A stretch of DNA of 64,000 nucleotides from Oscillibacter sp. PC13 (GCF_900115635.1 NZ_FOXE01000017.1:1-64000); one strand, 5' to 3'; positions 16,034-26,089 are shown, numbered from the stretch's first letter. Made by a program: numbers and translations. Notes: a model not told the origin generated them from the letters alone.

Positions 16034-16555
16034 GTGAAAAACCGTTTCAAATCCCTTGGCAATGTGCTTTTGAAGGCAGAGCATCTGGTGGTCATCGTCT
16101 GCTGCACGGCTATGGTGCTGCTGGTGTTTGCCAATGTCCTGATGCGCTATGTCTTTAAAATCAGCTTCCAGGGCATGGAAGATCTGATTATGCTGTTTGC
16201 CTTCGGCATCTATTTTATCGGTGCTGCACTGAGCAGCAAGGATGAGACTCAGATTACTGCCGACGTGATGAGTCTCTTTATTAAAAGTCCCCGCTTCCTG
16301 ACCCTGTTGCGATCCTTCCAGCACATTGTGGATGCGGTTCTCATCGGAATCTGCGCCGTGTTCTCCACCCAGCAGATGCTGTTTGTGTTGGGAGAGGGCA
16401 GCCGGACATCCGGGCTGAAACTTCCCGTATGGGTAATCTATACCGTTATTTTGGTGGGCCTGTTCCTGATGGCCTTCTACGCACTGTTCCACAGCGTGGA
16501 ATATTTCCGCCAGTTCATTCATTTTCACGATGATAAGAAGGAGGGCCAGGCATGA
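16034..16555 (+). CDS. dctQ: TRAP transporter small membrane subunit (DctQ)
   Basis: This 173-residue protein has four predicted membrane helices, as usual for DctQ. Translation begins at GTG 16034, with AGGAGGG 8-10 bases upstream; the longer frame from 15977 has no such signal. A charged loop with the sequence FQGMEDLIMLFAFGIYF sits between helices 2 and 3, as in other DctQ proteins. Its stop overlaps the start of the DctM gene by 4 bases. Together the three subunits form a Na+/H+-driven importer. Confidence 0.88.
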   Translation: MKNRFKSLGNVLLKAEHLVVIVCCTAMVLLVFANVLMRYVFKISFQGMEDLIMLFAFGIYFIGAALSSKDETQITADVMSLFIKSPRFLTLLRSFQHIVDAVLIGICAVFSTQQMLFVLGEGSRTSGLKLPVWVIYTVILVGLFLMAFYALFHSVEYFRQFIHFHDDKKEGQA

Positions 16556-17850
16556 GTGCTCCCGTTTTACTTGCTATTATTCTGCTTATTGTCCTGCTGA
16601 TGGTCGGCATCCCCGTCCCGGCCTCCTTTTTTGGCACGACACTGTTTCTGATTGTCACCTGCGGCTACGCGCCTGACTTTCTGGTTCCCTACGCCTACTC
16701 CAAAACCAGCAGCTATGTTCTGCTGGCCATCCCGCTGTTTATTATTGCCGGCGGCATTATTGAGCGAAGCGATCTCGGCGCCCACTTGGTGAACTTTGTT
16801 AACATGCTGGTGGGACGCGTGAAGGGCTCCCTAGGCATGGTGGCCGTCATTGCCTGCGCACTGTTCGGCTCTGTCACCGGCTCCGCCTGCGCCACCATGT
16901 CCGTCATTGGTTCCATCATGTGGCCCCGCATGGAGGCCGCCGGCTACAGCAAGGGCAAGTCCGCAGCATTGATTTCCAGCAGCTGCCTTTTGGGTGGCCT
17001 GATTCCCCCCAGTTCCCTGATGATCCTGTATGCTATGCTCTCCAAGGAGTCGGTTCTGAAGTGCTTTCTGGCGGTATTGGGCCCCGGCCTGATGATGACG
17101 GTGATGTTCTGCGTTGCCTACTGGTTTATGGTGCGTAAGGACGAGGGCATGACCGTGGCAACGAAGATGGAGCCGGCTGAGTTCCAGCGGGAATTCAAAA
17201 TCCGGTTTACCAAATTTATTCCTGCCATTATTTTTCCCATTATTATTCTGGGCGGTATTTACTCTGGTATTATGACGCCCACAGAGTCTGCCTCCGTCTC
17301 CTTGATCTATGCGCTGCTGGTAGGTTTCTTCGTTTACAAAACCCTGACATGGGGAAAAATCAAGGACGTGCTGATTTCCAGCTCCAACACCATCGGCAGC
17401 GTGATGGTTATGATCTTTACCGTTATGATGCTCAGCCGGATTTTTGTCATGGAAGATGTTCCCTCCATGATTATGGAGGCCCTCGGTTCCATTGCTACCA
17501 GCCGGGTTGCCGTACTGGCCATTGTCAATATCTTTATGATCATCATCGGCATGCTGATGGACGATACCAGCGCAACGCTGCTGTGCGTTCCCATTCTGCT
17601 GCCGGTGGTGCAGTCCGTGGGGGTGGATCCCGTTCACTTTGCCGCCATCGTGGCTGTCAACATCAGTCTCGGTTGTGTGACCCCGCCCTGTGCGCCGCTG
17701 ATGTATCTGGGCGCCCGGCTGAGCAACACGGATGTGGCTGAGGTCCTGAAGCCCACCTTCCAGCTGATTTTCTGGGTGTGGCTGCCGGCTCTGATTCTGG
17801 TGACCTATGTGCCCGCCATCTCCACCTTCTTCCCCTCCCTTCTGGGCTGA
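16552..17850 (+). CDS. dctM: TRAP transporter large membrane subunit (DctM)
   Basis: This 432-residue, about 12-helix permease has the DctM signatures, including VPYAYSKTSSYVLLAIPLFI, SACATMSVIGSIMWPRM and SSSCLLGGLIPPSSLMILYA. It carries the substrate and coupling ions through the cytoplasmic membrane. It overlaps the DctQ gene by 4 bases and is followed 33 bases later by glycyl radical enzyme 1, suggesting one operon. Confidence 0.93.
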   Translation: MSAPVLLAIILLIVLLMVGIPVPASFFGTTLFLIVTCGYAPDFLVPYAYSKTSSYVLLAIPLFIIAGGIIERSDLGAHLVNFVNMLVGRVKGSLGMVAVIACALFGSVTGSACATMSVIGSIMWPRMEAAGYSKGKSAALISSSCLLGGLIPPSSLMILYAMLSKESVLKCFLAVLGPGLMMTVMFCVAYWFMVRKDEGMTVATKMEPAEFQREFKIRFTKFIPAIIFPIIILGGIYSGIMTPTESASVSLIYALLVGFFVYKTLTWGKIKDVLISSSNTIGSVMVMIFTVMMLSRIFVMEDVPSMIMEALGSIATSRVAVLAIVNIFMIIIGMLMDDTSATLLCVPILLPVVQSVGVDPVHFAAIVAVNISLGCVTPPCAPLMYLGARLSNTDVAEVLKPTFQLIFWVWLPALILVTYVPAISTFFPSLLG

Positions 17851-17883
17851 TACCCCAGACCGGCTGCAAAAAAGGAGTAACAT

Positions 17884-20184
17884 ATGATGACAGCTTCTGA
17901 GACTGCGGTAAGGACGGAGGATCTCTATCTCAGCGACACCATCCGTTATCTGGTTTCCATTAAGGATGATATTCATGACCGCAGTCAGATCCCACACCGG
18001 GATCGGGTTTACCACCGGGTGTTTGCAGAGCACCCCAACGACCTGCAGGCACTAAAATTTGCCAAAGCCTTCTCCGCCTTCCTGGCAGAGAAGAAAATCT
18101 TTATCCATCCCCGGGATATTCTAGCGGGCTTTACCTACCGCTATACATACGGCACCACCATTCCGGTTGACATGCCGGAGGACTACGACCCGTTGTACCG
18201 GCCACCGGTGTCTCCGGATTCCCAGCGGGAATATGAAACTGTTTTGCTGCACCATAAACTCTCTCCCGATTCCAAGGAGGCAAAGGAGCTGCGCATCTTC
18301 CTCTCCGGTGTGGACGCCTGGCTCTATAAGCACTGGTTCTCCGGCCACATTCTCCCGGGCTATGATCGTCTGATGGAGATCGGCTTCGTAGGGCTGGTGG
18401 AGCTGGGAGAGGCCTCTGTGGCCCGGCACACTGGCGTGAACCGGGAGTTTGCCGAGGCCATGCTGATTACCAGCCGTGCCGCTGTGGCCTACACGGCGCG
18501 CTATGCCGCGCTGGCAGCGGAGATGGCGTCTCAGGCGGAGGATCCCCTGTGCCGGCGAAATCTCTCCCGCATTGCGGACAGTTGCCGCCATCTGACCAAG
18601 GGAAAGCCCCGGAACTTCTTCGACGCCGTGCAGCTGCTGTGGCTAGCGCAGGAGATGATGATGGTGGAGAACATCCCCGCCTCGGAGTCCCTGGGCCGAA
18701 TGGACGTGTATCTGGCGCCGTTCTATGAGCGGGATGTGCAGACCGGGGTACTGACTTATAATGAGGCCAGCGAAATTCTGGATGCCCTGTGGATCAAGTT
18801 CAGCGGAAATCTTCACTCCTATCAGGCCGTGACGGTCTCCGGCACCAACGCCGACGGCACGACCTTTGAAAATGATCTCACCTATTTGATCATGCAGTCC
18901 ACCCGGAAGCTGATGTTCGATCAGCCGCTCATTGATTTCCGCTATACCGACGGCATGAGCAAGCGTCTTTGGAACGAGGTTGTGGCGCTGATCAAAACCG
19001 GAACGGGCTTCCCCGGCATTTTCTATGACCCTATCTGCATCCGTGCCAAGGAGAGCACCGGCCAAACGCCGGAGGATGCCCGGAATTACGCCATCATCGG
19101 CTGTGTGGAAACCGGTTTGCCCGGCCATGAATACACCCCTACCGAGTTGGTGCATCTGAACTGGCCGAAGCTGTTTGAACTGATGTTCAACCACGGCCAC
19201 GCTACCATGCAGGAGTTCTGCGCCCCGCTGTTTGAGGACAAAGATCTGGATTCTATTTCCAGTTTTGATGAATTCTACGCCTGGTTTAAAAGCGAGATGG
19301 AGCAGTTCACTGCCCTTTCCATTCGATCCATTGAGCTGATCGAAACCATGATTCCCTGGTGTTTTCCCACCCCGTACCTATCCTCATTGATGGTTGGCTG
19401 CTATGAAAAGGGCATGGACGTTACGGCCGGGGCCTGCCGGTACAACAATACCGGCGTCAGCACCTGCGGTCTGGCCACTGCCGTGGACTCTCTGGCCGCC
19501 ATTAAGCAGGTGGTTTACGAGGATCATCTGATGCCGCTAAGCGAATTTGCCAAGGCGGTAAATGCAAACTTCGAAGGTTATGAGGACCTGCACAACATTG
19601 TCTCCAACCACTGTCCCAAATTCGGCAACGACAATGACGCGGTGGACTTCTATATGTCCGACCTGATTGCGGCTTTCGGCCGGGTGGTCAACTCCCGTAA
19701 AAATCCCCGGGGCGGACACTACATGACCGGCCTTTACTCCGTGGAGGACCATGCCAAGGCCGGTATGAAAACCGCCGCCACGCCGGATGGCCGGATGGCT
19801 GGCATGTATGAGTCCAATTCTATGGCTTCTGTGCAGGGAAAGGACGTATCCGGCCCCACCGCCCTCATTAACTCCGTGGTGAAGACAGATCTGAACATTG
19901 CCACCAACGGTATGGTGCTGGATCTGAAGTTCAACCCGCAGTTTTTGGAGTCCCCGGCTCATGTGGACGCCCTGAAAATGCTGATCGACACCTATTTCCA
20001 CAACGGCGGCATGGAGATCCAGTTCAGCGTTGTCTCCCGGGAGACATTGCTGGCAGCCCAGCAGGAGCCGGAAAAGTACCGGAATCTCGTGGTACGGGTC
20101 TCTGGTTTCAGTGCCTATTTCCGCTCCTTAAACAAAACCACGCAGGACGAAATCATCGCCCGTACAGAATATCAGGCAATCTGA
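17884..20184 (+). CDS. Glycyl radical enzyme 1 (unassigned subclass)
   Basis: This 766-residue protein has the pyruvate formate-lyase-like barrel and the C-terminal glycyl radical domain. The catalytic Cys407 and Glu409 lie in IIGCVETGLPGHEY, and the radical Gly741 lies in RVSGFSAYF, 25 residues from the end. Cys-x-Glu marks dehydratase- or lyase-type enzymes rather than pyruvate formate-lyase (Cys-Cys). The N-terminal segment around AGFTYRYTYGTT and the GCVETGLPG motif also occur, modified, in GRE2 but not in GRE3, and I cannot place them in a named family. It is preceded by the TRAP genes and followed by an activase gene 12 bases later. The enzyme is expected to be cytosolic and oxygen-sensitive. 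Substrate unknown. Confidence 0.9.
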   Translation: MMTASETAVRTEDLYLSDTIRYLVSIKDDIHDRSQIPHRDRVYHRVFAEHPNDLQALKFAKAFSAFLAEKKIFIHPRDILAGFTYRYTYGTTIPVDMPEDYDPLYRPPVSPDSQREYETVLLHHKLSPDSKEAKELRIFLSGVDAWLYKHWFSGHILPGYDRLMEIGFVGLVELGEASVARHTGVNREFAEAMLITSRAAVAYTARYAALAAEMASQAEDPLCRRNLSRIADSCRHLTKGKPRNFFDAVQLLWLAQEMMMVENIPASESLGRMDVYLAPFYERDVQTGVLTYNEASEILDALWIKFSGNLHSYQAVTVSGTNADGTTFENDLTYLIMQSTRKLMFDQPLIDFRYTDGMSKRLWNEVVALIKTGTGFPGIFYDPICIRAKESTGQTPEDARNYAIIGCVETGLPGHEYTPTELVHLNWPKLFELMFNHGHATMQEFCAPLFEDKDLDSISSFDEFYAWFKSEMEQFTALSIRSIELIETMIPWCFPTPYLSSLMVGCYEKGMDVTAGACRYNNTGVSTCGLATAVDSLAAIKQVVYEDHLMPLSEFAKAVNANFEGYEDLHNIVSNHCPKFGNDNDAVDFYMSDLIAAFGRVVNSRKNPRGGHYMTGLYSVEDHAKAGMKTAATPDGRMAGMYESNSMASVQGKDVSGPTALINSVVKTDLNIATNGMVLDLKFNPQFLESPAHVDALKMLIDTYFHNGGMEIQFSVVSRETLLAAQQEPEKYRNLVVRVSGFSAYFRSLNKTTQDEIIARTEYQAI

Positions 20185-20196
20185 GGAGGTGGCAGC

Positions 20197-21117
20197 ATGG
20201 ACGCCGCGATCCCATACATCAGCAATCTCCAGCGCTTTTCACTGGACGATGGCCCAGGCATCCGCACCACGGTATTCCTGAAAGGGTGCAATCTCCACTG
20301 CGCCTGGTGCCACAATCCAGAGTGCATGGTGGCGGGGGCGACTCTGCAGTTTATCGAGGCCTCCTGCACCGCGTGCGGCAAATGCGTATCCGTTTGTCCG
20401 CAGAATGTACACACCATCACGGAAGACGGATGCCATCTGTTGGACCGCACCCGCTGTATCGCCTGCGGCAAGTGCGCCTATCACTGTCCCCACACAGCCC
20501 TGAATTTGATTGGTACGCTATATCAGCCGGAGGATCTGCTGCAGCAGATCCTCAAGGATCAAAAGTATTATGAGACTTCCGGCGGCGGCGTCACCTTCTC
20601 CGGCGGAGAGCCCATGCTGCACCCGGCGTATCTTGCGCAGATGCTCCATATGTGCCGGGAGGCGGGCCTTCACACGGCGGTGGACACCGCCGGCTGTGTG
20701 CCCTTCTCCAGCTTTGAGGCAGTTCTTCCCTGGACCAACCTCTTTCTCTACGACATCAAGCTCTGGGATGAGGGCCGGCACCGGGCCGCTACCGGCGTCT
20801 CCAACCGGCGTATTCTGGAAAATCTGGATACCCTGACCCGGGCTGGTGCGGATGTCTATATCCGTACCCCGGTGATTCCCTCCTTCAACGACGATCCGGA
20901 AACCTTCCGGCAGATTGCCTCCTTTCTGGCCAGTCTCCCCGGGCGAGATCATATCCGCCTGATTCAGCTTCTTCCTTATCATAGCTATGGCGTGGGGAAA
21001 TACGCCTCCATGGGGCAGTCCTCCCGGACAGCAGAGCTGCAGCCACCGCCGGAGGCCTTTATGCAGCAAGCGCTGCAGCTGTACTTGGATTTGGATCTGC
21101 CGGCGCAGATTTCCTAA
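20197..21117 (+). CDS. Radical-SAM glycyl radical enzyme activase
   Basis: This 306-residue enzyme installs the glycyl radical on its partner. It shows the radical-SAM cysteines in CNLHCAWCHNPE and the activase start SLDDGPGIRTTVFLKGC. An inserted ferredoxin-like domain has two CxxCxxC sets (CTACGKCVSVCP and CIACGKCAYHCP). SFAM-type motifs GGGVTFSGGEP follow. A GAGGAGG box precedes the ATG. It directly follows GRE1 and probably activates GRE1, and perhaps the similar GRE2, which has no activase directly beside it. Confidence 0.92.
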   Translation: MDAAIPYISNLQRFSLDDGPGIRTTVFLKGCNLHCAWCHNPECMVAGATLQFIEASCTACGKCVSVCPQNVHTITEDGCHLLDRTRCIACGKCAYHCPHTALNLIGTLYQPEDLLQQILKDQKYYETSGGGVTFSGGEPMLHPAYLAQMLHMCREAGLHTAVDTAGCVPFSSFEAVLPWTNLFLYDIKLWDEGRHRAATGVSNRRILENLDTLTRAGADVYIRTPVIPSFNDDPETFRQIASFLASLPGRDHIRLIQLLPYHSYGVGKYASMGQSSRTAELQPPPEAFMQQALQLYLDLDLPAQIS

Positions 21118-21164
21118 ACGGGGCACCTCTTTTCCGACCGGGACGATTTTCTTTTAGAAACGGG

Positions 21165-22373
21165 GTGCACCCAATTAAAGAGGATCAAAAACTGAACCGG
21201 CGCTTTGCTGCCTTGCAGGGCAGTTTTTTCGCCGCGTATGCCGGAACCTCCTTTTTTTCCTATATTTTACTGAAAAAGGAGATTCCAAACGTCTATATTG
21301 GGCTGCTGGGAGCCCTTACCTCCTGCTCCAGCACAGTGATACAGCCCATTTGGGGCATTTTATGTGACCGCTATCGCTGCCATCGTGTTTTTTATATAAT
21401 CAGCAGCCTTGCGATACCGCTTTTGTACCTTTGCATCATCCGCTCCAACTCCCTTCCTGCCTTGGCTTTCTGCGCCCTACTATCAGGACTGTTTATCAAC
21501 TGCATCCAGAATATGGGGAGTGGTTGGATTTCCAGCCTGAATGCAGAGGGGTACCACATCAACTATGGGGCCTCCAGAAGCTGCGGCAGCCTGGCGTTTG
21601 CCGTCATGGCTGCTGTCTTTGGATGGGCTGTCCAGTCCCTGGGCTATTCCGGACTGGTGGGAGGGATGGTGTTGTGCGGCCTAGTTTGTATGGCGGTTTC
21701 TCTCACGATACCCAAAAGCAGCGGCCAGCGGCCAGCCTCTCCGGACGCGGCTTCCACGGCACCGGGGCTGGCAGAGGGGATCCGCATGGTAACCGGGCAG
21801 AGGGAGTATATGGTGGTGGTATGGAGCGGATTTCTCGCTATGTCCGGTATTGCGGGCGTCAACTCCTATTTCTCCGCCTATCTGGCCGTTTTAGGAGCCA
21901 GCGCCTCCGCTGTGGGACTGGGCAATTTTACGTATGCCATTGCTGAGGTTCCCTTTCTGTTCCTGTTCAAACACCTGTCCGCCCGATTTTCCTTCCGGGC
22001 ATTATTCACCATGAGCTTGCTTGCCCATGGGCTGCAGTGCGTTCTGGTTGGGCTGTCCCCAAACTACGTCTGCGCCATCTTATCCATGCTGCTTCAGGGT
22101 GTGAGCTTTGGAACCCTGGCCCCCTGCCTGCAGCAGTATACCACATCCCATATTGACCCCCGATATATCTCCACTGCGCAGCTGTTTACATCTGCAGTCA
22201 GCCTCAGCGCATCCATGATTGCCGGGAGCCTGCTGGCCAGTGCGCTGAGCCGGCACTTTCCGTTGTCCGTAGTATTTTTGCTGATTTCCCTGGTTTCCTT
22301 CAGCGGCTGTGCACTCTATTCTCTTTATACAATTTATACAACTCATTCTTCCGCTAGCCGGAAGTGCTGCTGA
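21165..22373 (+). CDS. MFS transporter (MFS_1-like)
   Basis: This 402-residue, 12-helix carrier starts at GTG 21165; no ATG fits the N-terminus. It has the ASRSCGSLAFAVMAA pattern and the helix spacing seen in the nucleoside/oligosaccharide MFS group, while the OPA signature of the transporter at 1927 is absent. It lies between an activase and an SDR gene in the glycyl radical operon. It may import another substrate or export a product such as an acid or alcohol. Direction and ligand are unknown. Confidence 0.8.
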   Translation: MHPIKEDQKLNRRFAALQGSFFAAYAGTSFFSYILLKKEIPNVYIGLLGALTSCSSTVIQPIWGILCDRYRCHRVFYIISSLAIPLLYLCIIRSNSLPALAFCALLSGLFINCIQNMGSGWISSLNAEGYHINYGASRSCGSLAFAVMAAVFGWAVQSLGYSGLVGGMVLCGLVCMAVSLTIPKSSGQRPASPDAASTAPGLAEGIRMVTGQREYMVVVWSGFLAMSGIAGVNSYFSAYLAVLGASASAVGLGNFTYAIAEVPFLFLFKHLSARFSFRALFTMSLLAHGLQCVLVGLSPNYVCAILSMLLQGVSFGTLAPCLQQYTTSHIDPRYISTAQLFTSAVSLSASMIAGSLLASALSRHFPLSVVFLLISLVSFSGCALYSLYTIYTTHSSASRKCC

Positions 22374-22406
22374 AGCCTGATTTATTTAATTGAGGAGGAA
22401 CCTAGC

Positions 22407-23219
22407 ATGGAGTTTCACAATGTAATTCCCAGTGATCTCATTCCGGATTTGTTCAGCATCCGCGACCGGGTCTGCTTTATCACCGGTGCCGGCGGCCTGG
22501 GTGAAACGGTGGCGCGGGCCTTTGCCCACAACGGCGCCAAGATCGCCCTGGCAAACCGCAGCAGGGAAAAGGCCGACCGTGTCTGCGAGGAGCTGACAGC
22601 GGAGGGCTGTGTTTGCAAGAGCTACGCCTTAAATGTGAAAAGCCAGGAGGACTGCCGGCGGGTAACCGAAGCGATTGAGGCCGATTTTGGTCATATTGAT
22701 ATTTTGATCCACACGGCAGCCGTAGCCCAGCTGTGCGACACACTGAATCCCGATGATGCGGAGATGAAGGACACTCTTGAGACAAACCTGCTGGGCAGCA
22801 TCCATATCAATCAGGCCGTGAGCAAGGTGATGGTGAAAAATGGCTTTGGCCGCATCATCAACATCAACAGCATTGACGCCTTCTCCGTCAACTGCGTGGA
22901 CGGAATGTCCTATGCCTGCAGCAAGGCGGCCCTGATGCAGGCCACCAAGAACTTTGCCGTCAGCCTGGCGGACAAGGGCGTAACCGTCAACGGCGTGGCC
23001 CCCGTCTGGATCTGGACCCCCATGATGGCCAAGCGCCCCGGCGACTATATGAAGCAGGCCGCCGCAACCATCCCCATGGGGAGGGTCTCCTATGCCGAGG
23101 ACTATCTGGGAATGCTGTTCTTCCTGGCCAGTGCAGCCAGCAGCTATGTGACGGGGCAAACCTTCTTGGTGGACGGCGGCTGGAGCGTCAGCCGGGTATT
23201 CCAGTATCAGAGCGAATGA
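22407..23219 (+). CDS. Short-chain dehydrogenase/reductase (SDR) 1
   Basis: This 270-residue NAD(P)-dependent oxidoreductase has the cofactor motif TGAGGLGETVA, the NAG-like structural motif replaced by HTAAVA, a Ser in ININSIDAFS and the catalytic YACSK. The C-terminal GQTFLVDGGWS is typical of classical SDRs. A GAGGAGG box precedes the ATG. It lies between the MFS gene and GRE2 and probably oxidises an alcohol or reduces a carbonyl made or used by the radical enzymes. Its paralogue at 27213 serves the second half of the locus. Confidence 0.9.
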   Translation: MEFHNVIPSDLIPDLFSIRDRVCFITGAGGLGETVARAFAHNGAKIALANRSREKADRVCEELTAEGCVCKSYALNVKSQEDCRRVTEAIEADFGHIDILIHTAAVAQLCDTLNPDDAEMKDTLETNLLGSIHINQAVSKVMVKNGFGRIININSIDAFSVNCVDGMSYACSKAALMQATKNFAVSLADKGVTVNGVAPVWIWTPMMAKRPGDYMKQAAATIPMGRVSYAEDYLGMLFFLASAASSYVTGQTFLVDGGWSVSRVFQYQSE

Positions 23220-23238
23220 CTGCGGGAGGGGATCAAAT

Positions 23239-25530
23239 ATGACAATAAGCAGATGGCAGGTGCCGGAGGTACAGTGCTCTCCCCGGATTTGCAGAATCCG
23301 GGATCACCGGATTGAAGACCACGACCGCAGCCAGATCCCCCACCGGGATCGCGTCTACCGGGAAGAATTTGCCAAATATCCGGACGAGGTGGCGGCCATG
23401 CGCTTTGCCCGGGGCTTTTCCCGTTTCCTGGCAGAGAAAAAAATCCACCTGAATGAATATGATCTGCTGGCAGGCTTTGCGTACCGCTATACCTACAACA
23501 CCACCCTTCCCATCAATATGCCCTCGGACTATGACCCTCGCTACCGGCCGGATTTCGGTGTGGAATCTGCCCGGGAGGCAAAGGAGTGCGAGGAGTTCCA
23601 TGGTCTGAAGCCCGGCGATGCGGATTATGAAAAGATGGAAACTTTCTCCCTGGCTGTGAAGAACTGGCTGTTTAAGCACTGGGAAAGCGGCCACATCCTG
23701 CCTGGATATCACACGGTAGTCAGCAAAGGCTATGGCGCCCTCATCCGGGAGGGAGAAGCCGCTCTGGCAAAGGCAGATGCGGCCCATCGTCCCTATGTAG
23801 AGGCCATGCTGATGTGCAACCGGGCTGCCTCCGCCTATATCCGCCGATACGAGGCGCTGGCGGCGCAGCTGGCAGAGCAGGCCGCAGATCCCGCCTGCAA
23901 AGCGCAGTTGCAGCAGATCGCCCAGGCCTGCGGCCACATTGCGGAGGGAGTTCCTCAGACCTTTTTCGAGGCAGTGCAGCTGATCTGGCTGACCCATGAG
24001 CTTTTATACGCGGAAAACGAGCCGGCCTCCATCTCGCTGGGCCGGCTGGATCAGACCCTGTATCCCTTTTATGAAAGGGATGTGGCGGAGGGGCGCCTGA
24101 CCTACGAAGAAGCCAGCGACTATATTGACGCCCTCTGGATTAAGTTCAGTGCCAATCTCCACGCCTATCAGAACGTCACCATCGGCGGCATGGGAAGGGA
24201 CGGACACTTCACCGCAAATCCTGTGACCTATATTATCCTGCAGGCAACCCGCCGCCTGCGCTTTGATCAGCCCCTAATCTCCCTGCGGTACAATGATGAT
24301 ATGCCGGATCCCATGTGGGCGGAGTGTATGGCACTCATCAAAACCGGCATTGGCTTTCCTGCGTTTTTCTATGACGGTGCCTGCATTCCCGCCAAGCTGC
24401 GGATGGGAATTGCAGAGGAAGATGCCCGGAATTACGGCCTTATCGGCTGTGTGGAAATGGGAACGCCGGGAAAGGAATACGCCAAGACCGAGGTGCTGCG
24501 GATCAACATGCCCATGATCCTGCAGCTGATGATGAACCACGGCAGGGCCGCGCTGACAGGAGACCTCTTCCCGCTGAAAGAGGAGAAGGATCTGGACAGC
24601 ATCAAAAGCTTTGAAGAATTTTATGCCTGGTACCGCTCGGAGCTCCTGCACTTTGGCGGACTGGCCATGGATTGTATCAACCTTCTGGATGAGAGCGTCA
24701 TGCACTACTATCCCACCCCGTTCCTCTCCGTGCTGATGGATCAGTGCTATGAAAAGGGCTTGGATGTCACCGGCGGCGGGACGGTCTACAACAACTCCGG
24801 TGTCAATCTCTGTGGCATGGCCAACGTGGTGGACTCCCTGAGCGCCATCCGCAAGGTGGTGTTTGAAGAAAAACGGGTCTCCCTGTCTCAGCTGGCAGAG
24901 GCCATGCAGGCGGATTACACAGGGCATGAGGATCTGCAGAACGAGCTGACGAAGCACTGTCCCAAGTTCGGCAATGATCTGGACGCGGCAGACGACATGA
25001 TGAATGAGATCGTGGCCGGCTTTGCCCAGCTGGTGGACGAGTACCGGAATCCGCGGGGCGGCAAATTCCAGCTGGGCCTCTACTCTGTGGAGGATCATGC
25101 GAAGATGGGCCTGCGAACCGGCGCCACACCTGACGGTCGGAATGCCCGGGTCTCTTTGGCCAATGCGCTGAGCCCGGTACAGGGAAGAGATCAGGTGGGC
25201 CCCACCGCCGTGGTAAATTCCGTTCTGAAGACAGATCTGCGGGTAGCCACCAACGGCATGGTGCTGGATTTGAAGTTTAACCCCAGCTTTTTGAAAAGTG
25301 ACCGGCACATGGATGCCCTTCGGGATCTGATTGACACCTATTTCCACAGCGGCGGAATGGAAATCCAGTTCAACGTGGTGGATCGGGCCACGTTGATGGA
25401 TGCTCAGGAGCATCCGGAGAAACACCAGAATCTAGTGGTGCGTGTCTCTGGCTTCAGCGCCTATTTCACAACGCTGATGAAAACCACGCAGGACGAGATT
25501 ATCGCGCGGACAGAGTACGCCAATATGTAA
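23239..25530 (+). CDS. Glycyl radical enzyme 2 (paralogue of GRE1)
   Basis: This 763-residue enzyme aligns with GRE1 along its length (shared HDRSQIPHRDRVY, AGFAYRYTYNTT and GHILPGY segments). The catalytic Cys404 and Glu406 are in LIGCVEMGTPGKEY, and the radical Gly738 is in RVSGFSAYF. Differences near the active site (GCVEMG versus GCVETG) suggest a related but distinct substrate or a second step of the same pathway. GGGAGGGG precedes the ATG. It follows SDR1 by 19 bases and precedes an XRE-cupin regulator. Substrate unknown. Confidence 0.9.
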   Translation: MTISRWQVPEVQCSPRICRIRDHRIEDHDRSQIPHRDRVYREEFAKYPDEVAAMRFARGFSRFLAEKKIHLNEYDLLAGFAYRYTYNTTLPINMPSDYDPRYRPDFGVESAREAKECEEFHGLKPGDADYEKMETFSLAVKNWLFKHWESGHILPGYHTVVSKGYGALIREGEAALAKADAAHRPYVEAMLMCNRAASAYIRRYEALAAQLAEQAADPACKAQLQQIAQACGHIAEGVPQTFFEAVQLIWLTHELLYAENEPASISLGRLDQTLYPFYERDVAEGRLTYEEASDYIDALWIKFSANLHAYQNVTIGGMGRDGHFTANPVTYIILQATRRLRFDQPLISLRYNDDMPDPMWAECMALIKTGIGFPAFFYDGACIPAKLRMGIAEEDARNYGLIGCVEMGTPGKEYAKTEVLRINMPMILQLMMNHGRAALTGDLFPLKEEKDLDSIKSFEEFYAWYRSELLHFGGLAMDCINLLDESVMHYYPTPFLSVLMDQCYEKGLDVTGGGTVYNNSGVNLCGMANVVDSLSAIRKVVFEEKRVSLSQLAEAMQADYTGHEDLQNELTKHCPKFGNDLDAADDMMNEIVAGFAQLVDEYRNPRGGKFQLGLYSVEDHAKMGLRTGATPDGRNARVSLANALSPVQGRDQVGPTAVVNSVLKTDLRVATNGMVLDLKFNPSFLKSDRHMDALRDLIDTYFHSGGMEIQFNVVDRATLMDAQEHPEKHQNLVVRVSGFSAYFTTLMKTTQDEIIARTEYANM

Positions 25531-25552
25531 GCATCGGAGCAGGGAGGAAGCC

Positions 25553-26089
25553 ATGCTTGGGGAACAGATCCGACAGCACCGGAAGCGGTTTGGATATACG
25601 CTACAGGAATTTTCCCGGAAAACCAATTTATCGGTGGGTTACCTCAGCAACATTGAGCGGGATATCGCCAGTCCCACAATTGCAACGCTGGATATTATCT
25701 GCAATGCACTCCGCATTGACATTGTGGAATTGCTGCGGGCAACCCGAAATCCCTCTCCGTTGCTAAAAAAGGCAGATCGCCGCCGCATTTATGCGGCTAA
25801 GGACGGAATTTTGGAGAATATTGCCGCTGAAAACGACCAGTACCGCTGTACCTGTTACACCATGGATCCAGGCTTCAAGGGAACGGTAACTGTTCCGGCG
25901 GGAGACGGAAAAGGCATTCTCTGCTATGTACTCTCTGGTACCTTGGAGTTGACTATGGACGGTAGCGTCTATCATATGGAGGAGGGGGATACCCTATTTA
26001 TCCGTCCCCACGCCTCCCACAGCTTCCGGCAGCTGGGCAGCGAAACCTGCTCAACCCTTTGGTTTTATTCCTCCAGCCTGCGAACCTGA
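25553..26089 (+). CDS. XRE-type regulator with cupin sensor domain
   Basis: This 178-residue protein has an N-terminal HTH (residues about 8-62; LQEFSRKTNLSVGYLSNIER) and a C-terminal cupin_2 domain (about 105-170; LEGDTLFIRPHASHSF-like segment EEGDTLFIRPHASHSFR). Such fusions sense a small metabolite in the cupin barrel and control nearby catabolic genes. AGGGAGGAAG precedes the ATG. It starts 22 bases after GRE2 and is followed by a gap with a fresh promoter for the second part of the locus, so it may regulate either unit. Confidence 0.9.
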   Translation: MLGEQIRQHRKRFGYTLQEFSRKTNLSVGYLSNIERDIASPTIATLDIICNALRIDIVELLRATRNPSPLLKKADRRRIYAAKDGILENIAAENDQYRCTCYTMDPGFKGTVTVPAGDGKGILCYVLSGTLELTMDGSVYHMEEGDTLFIRPHASHSFRQLGSETCSTLWFYSSSLRT

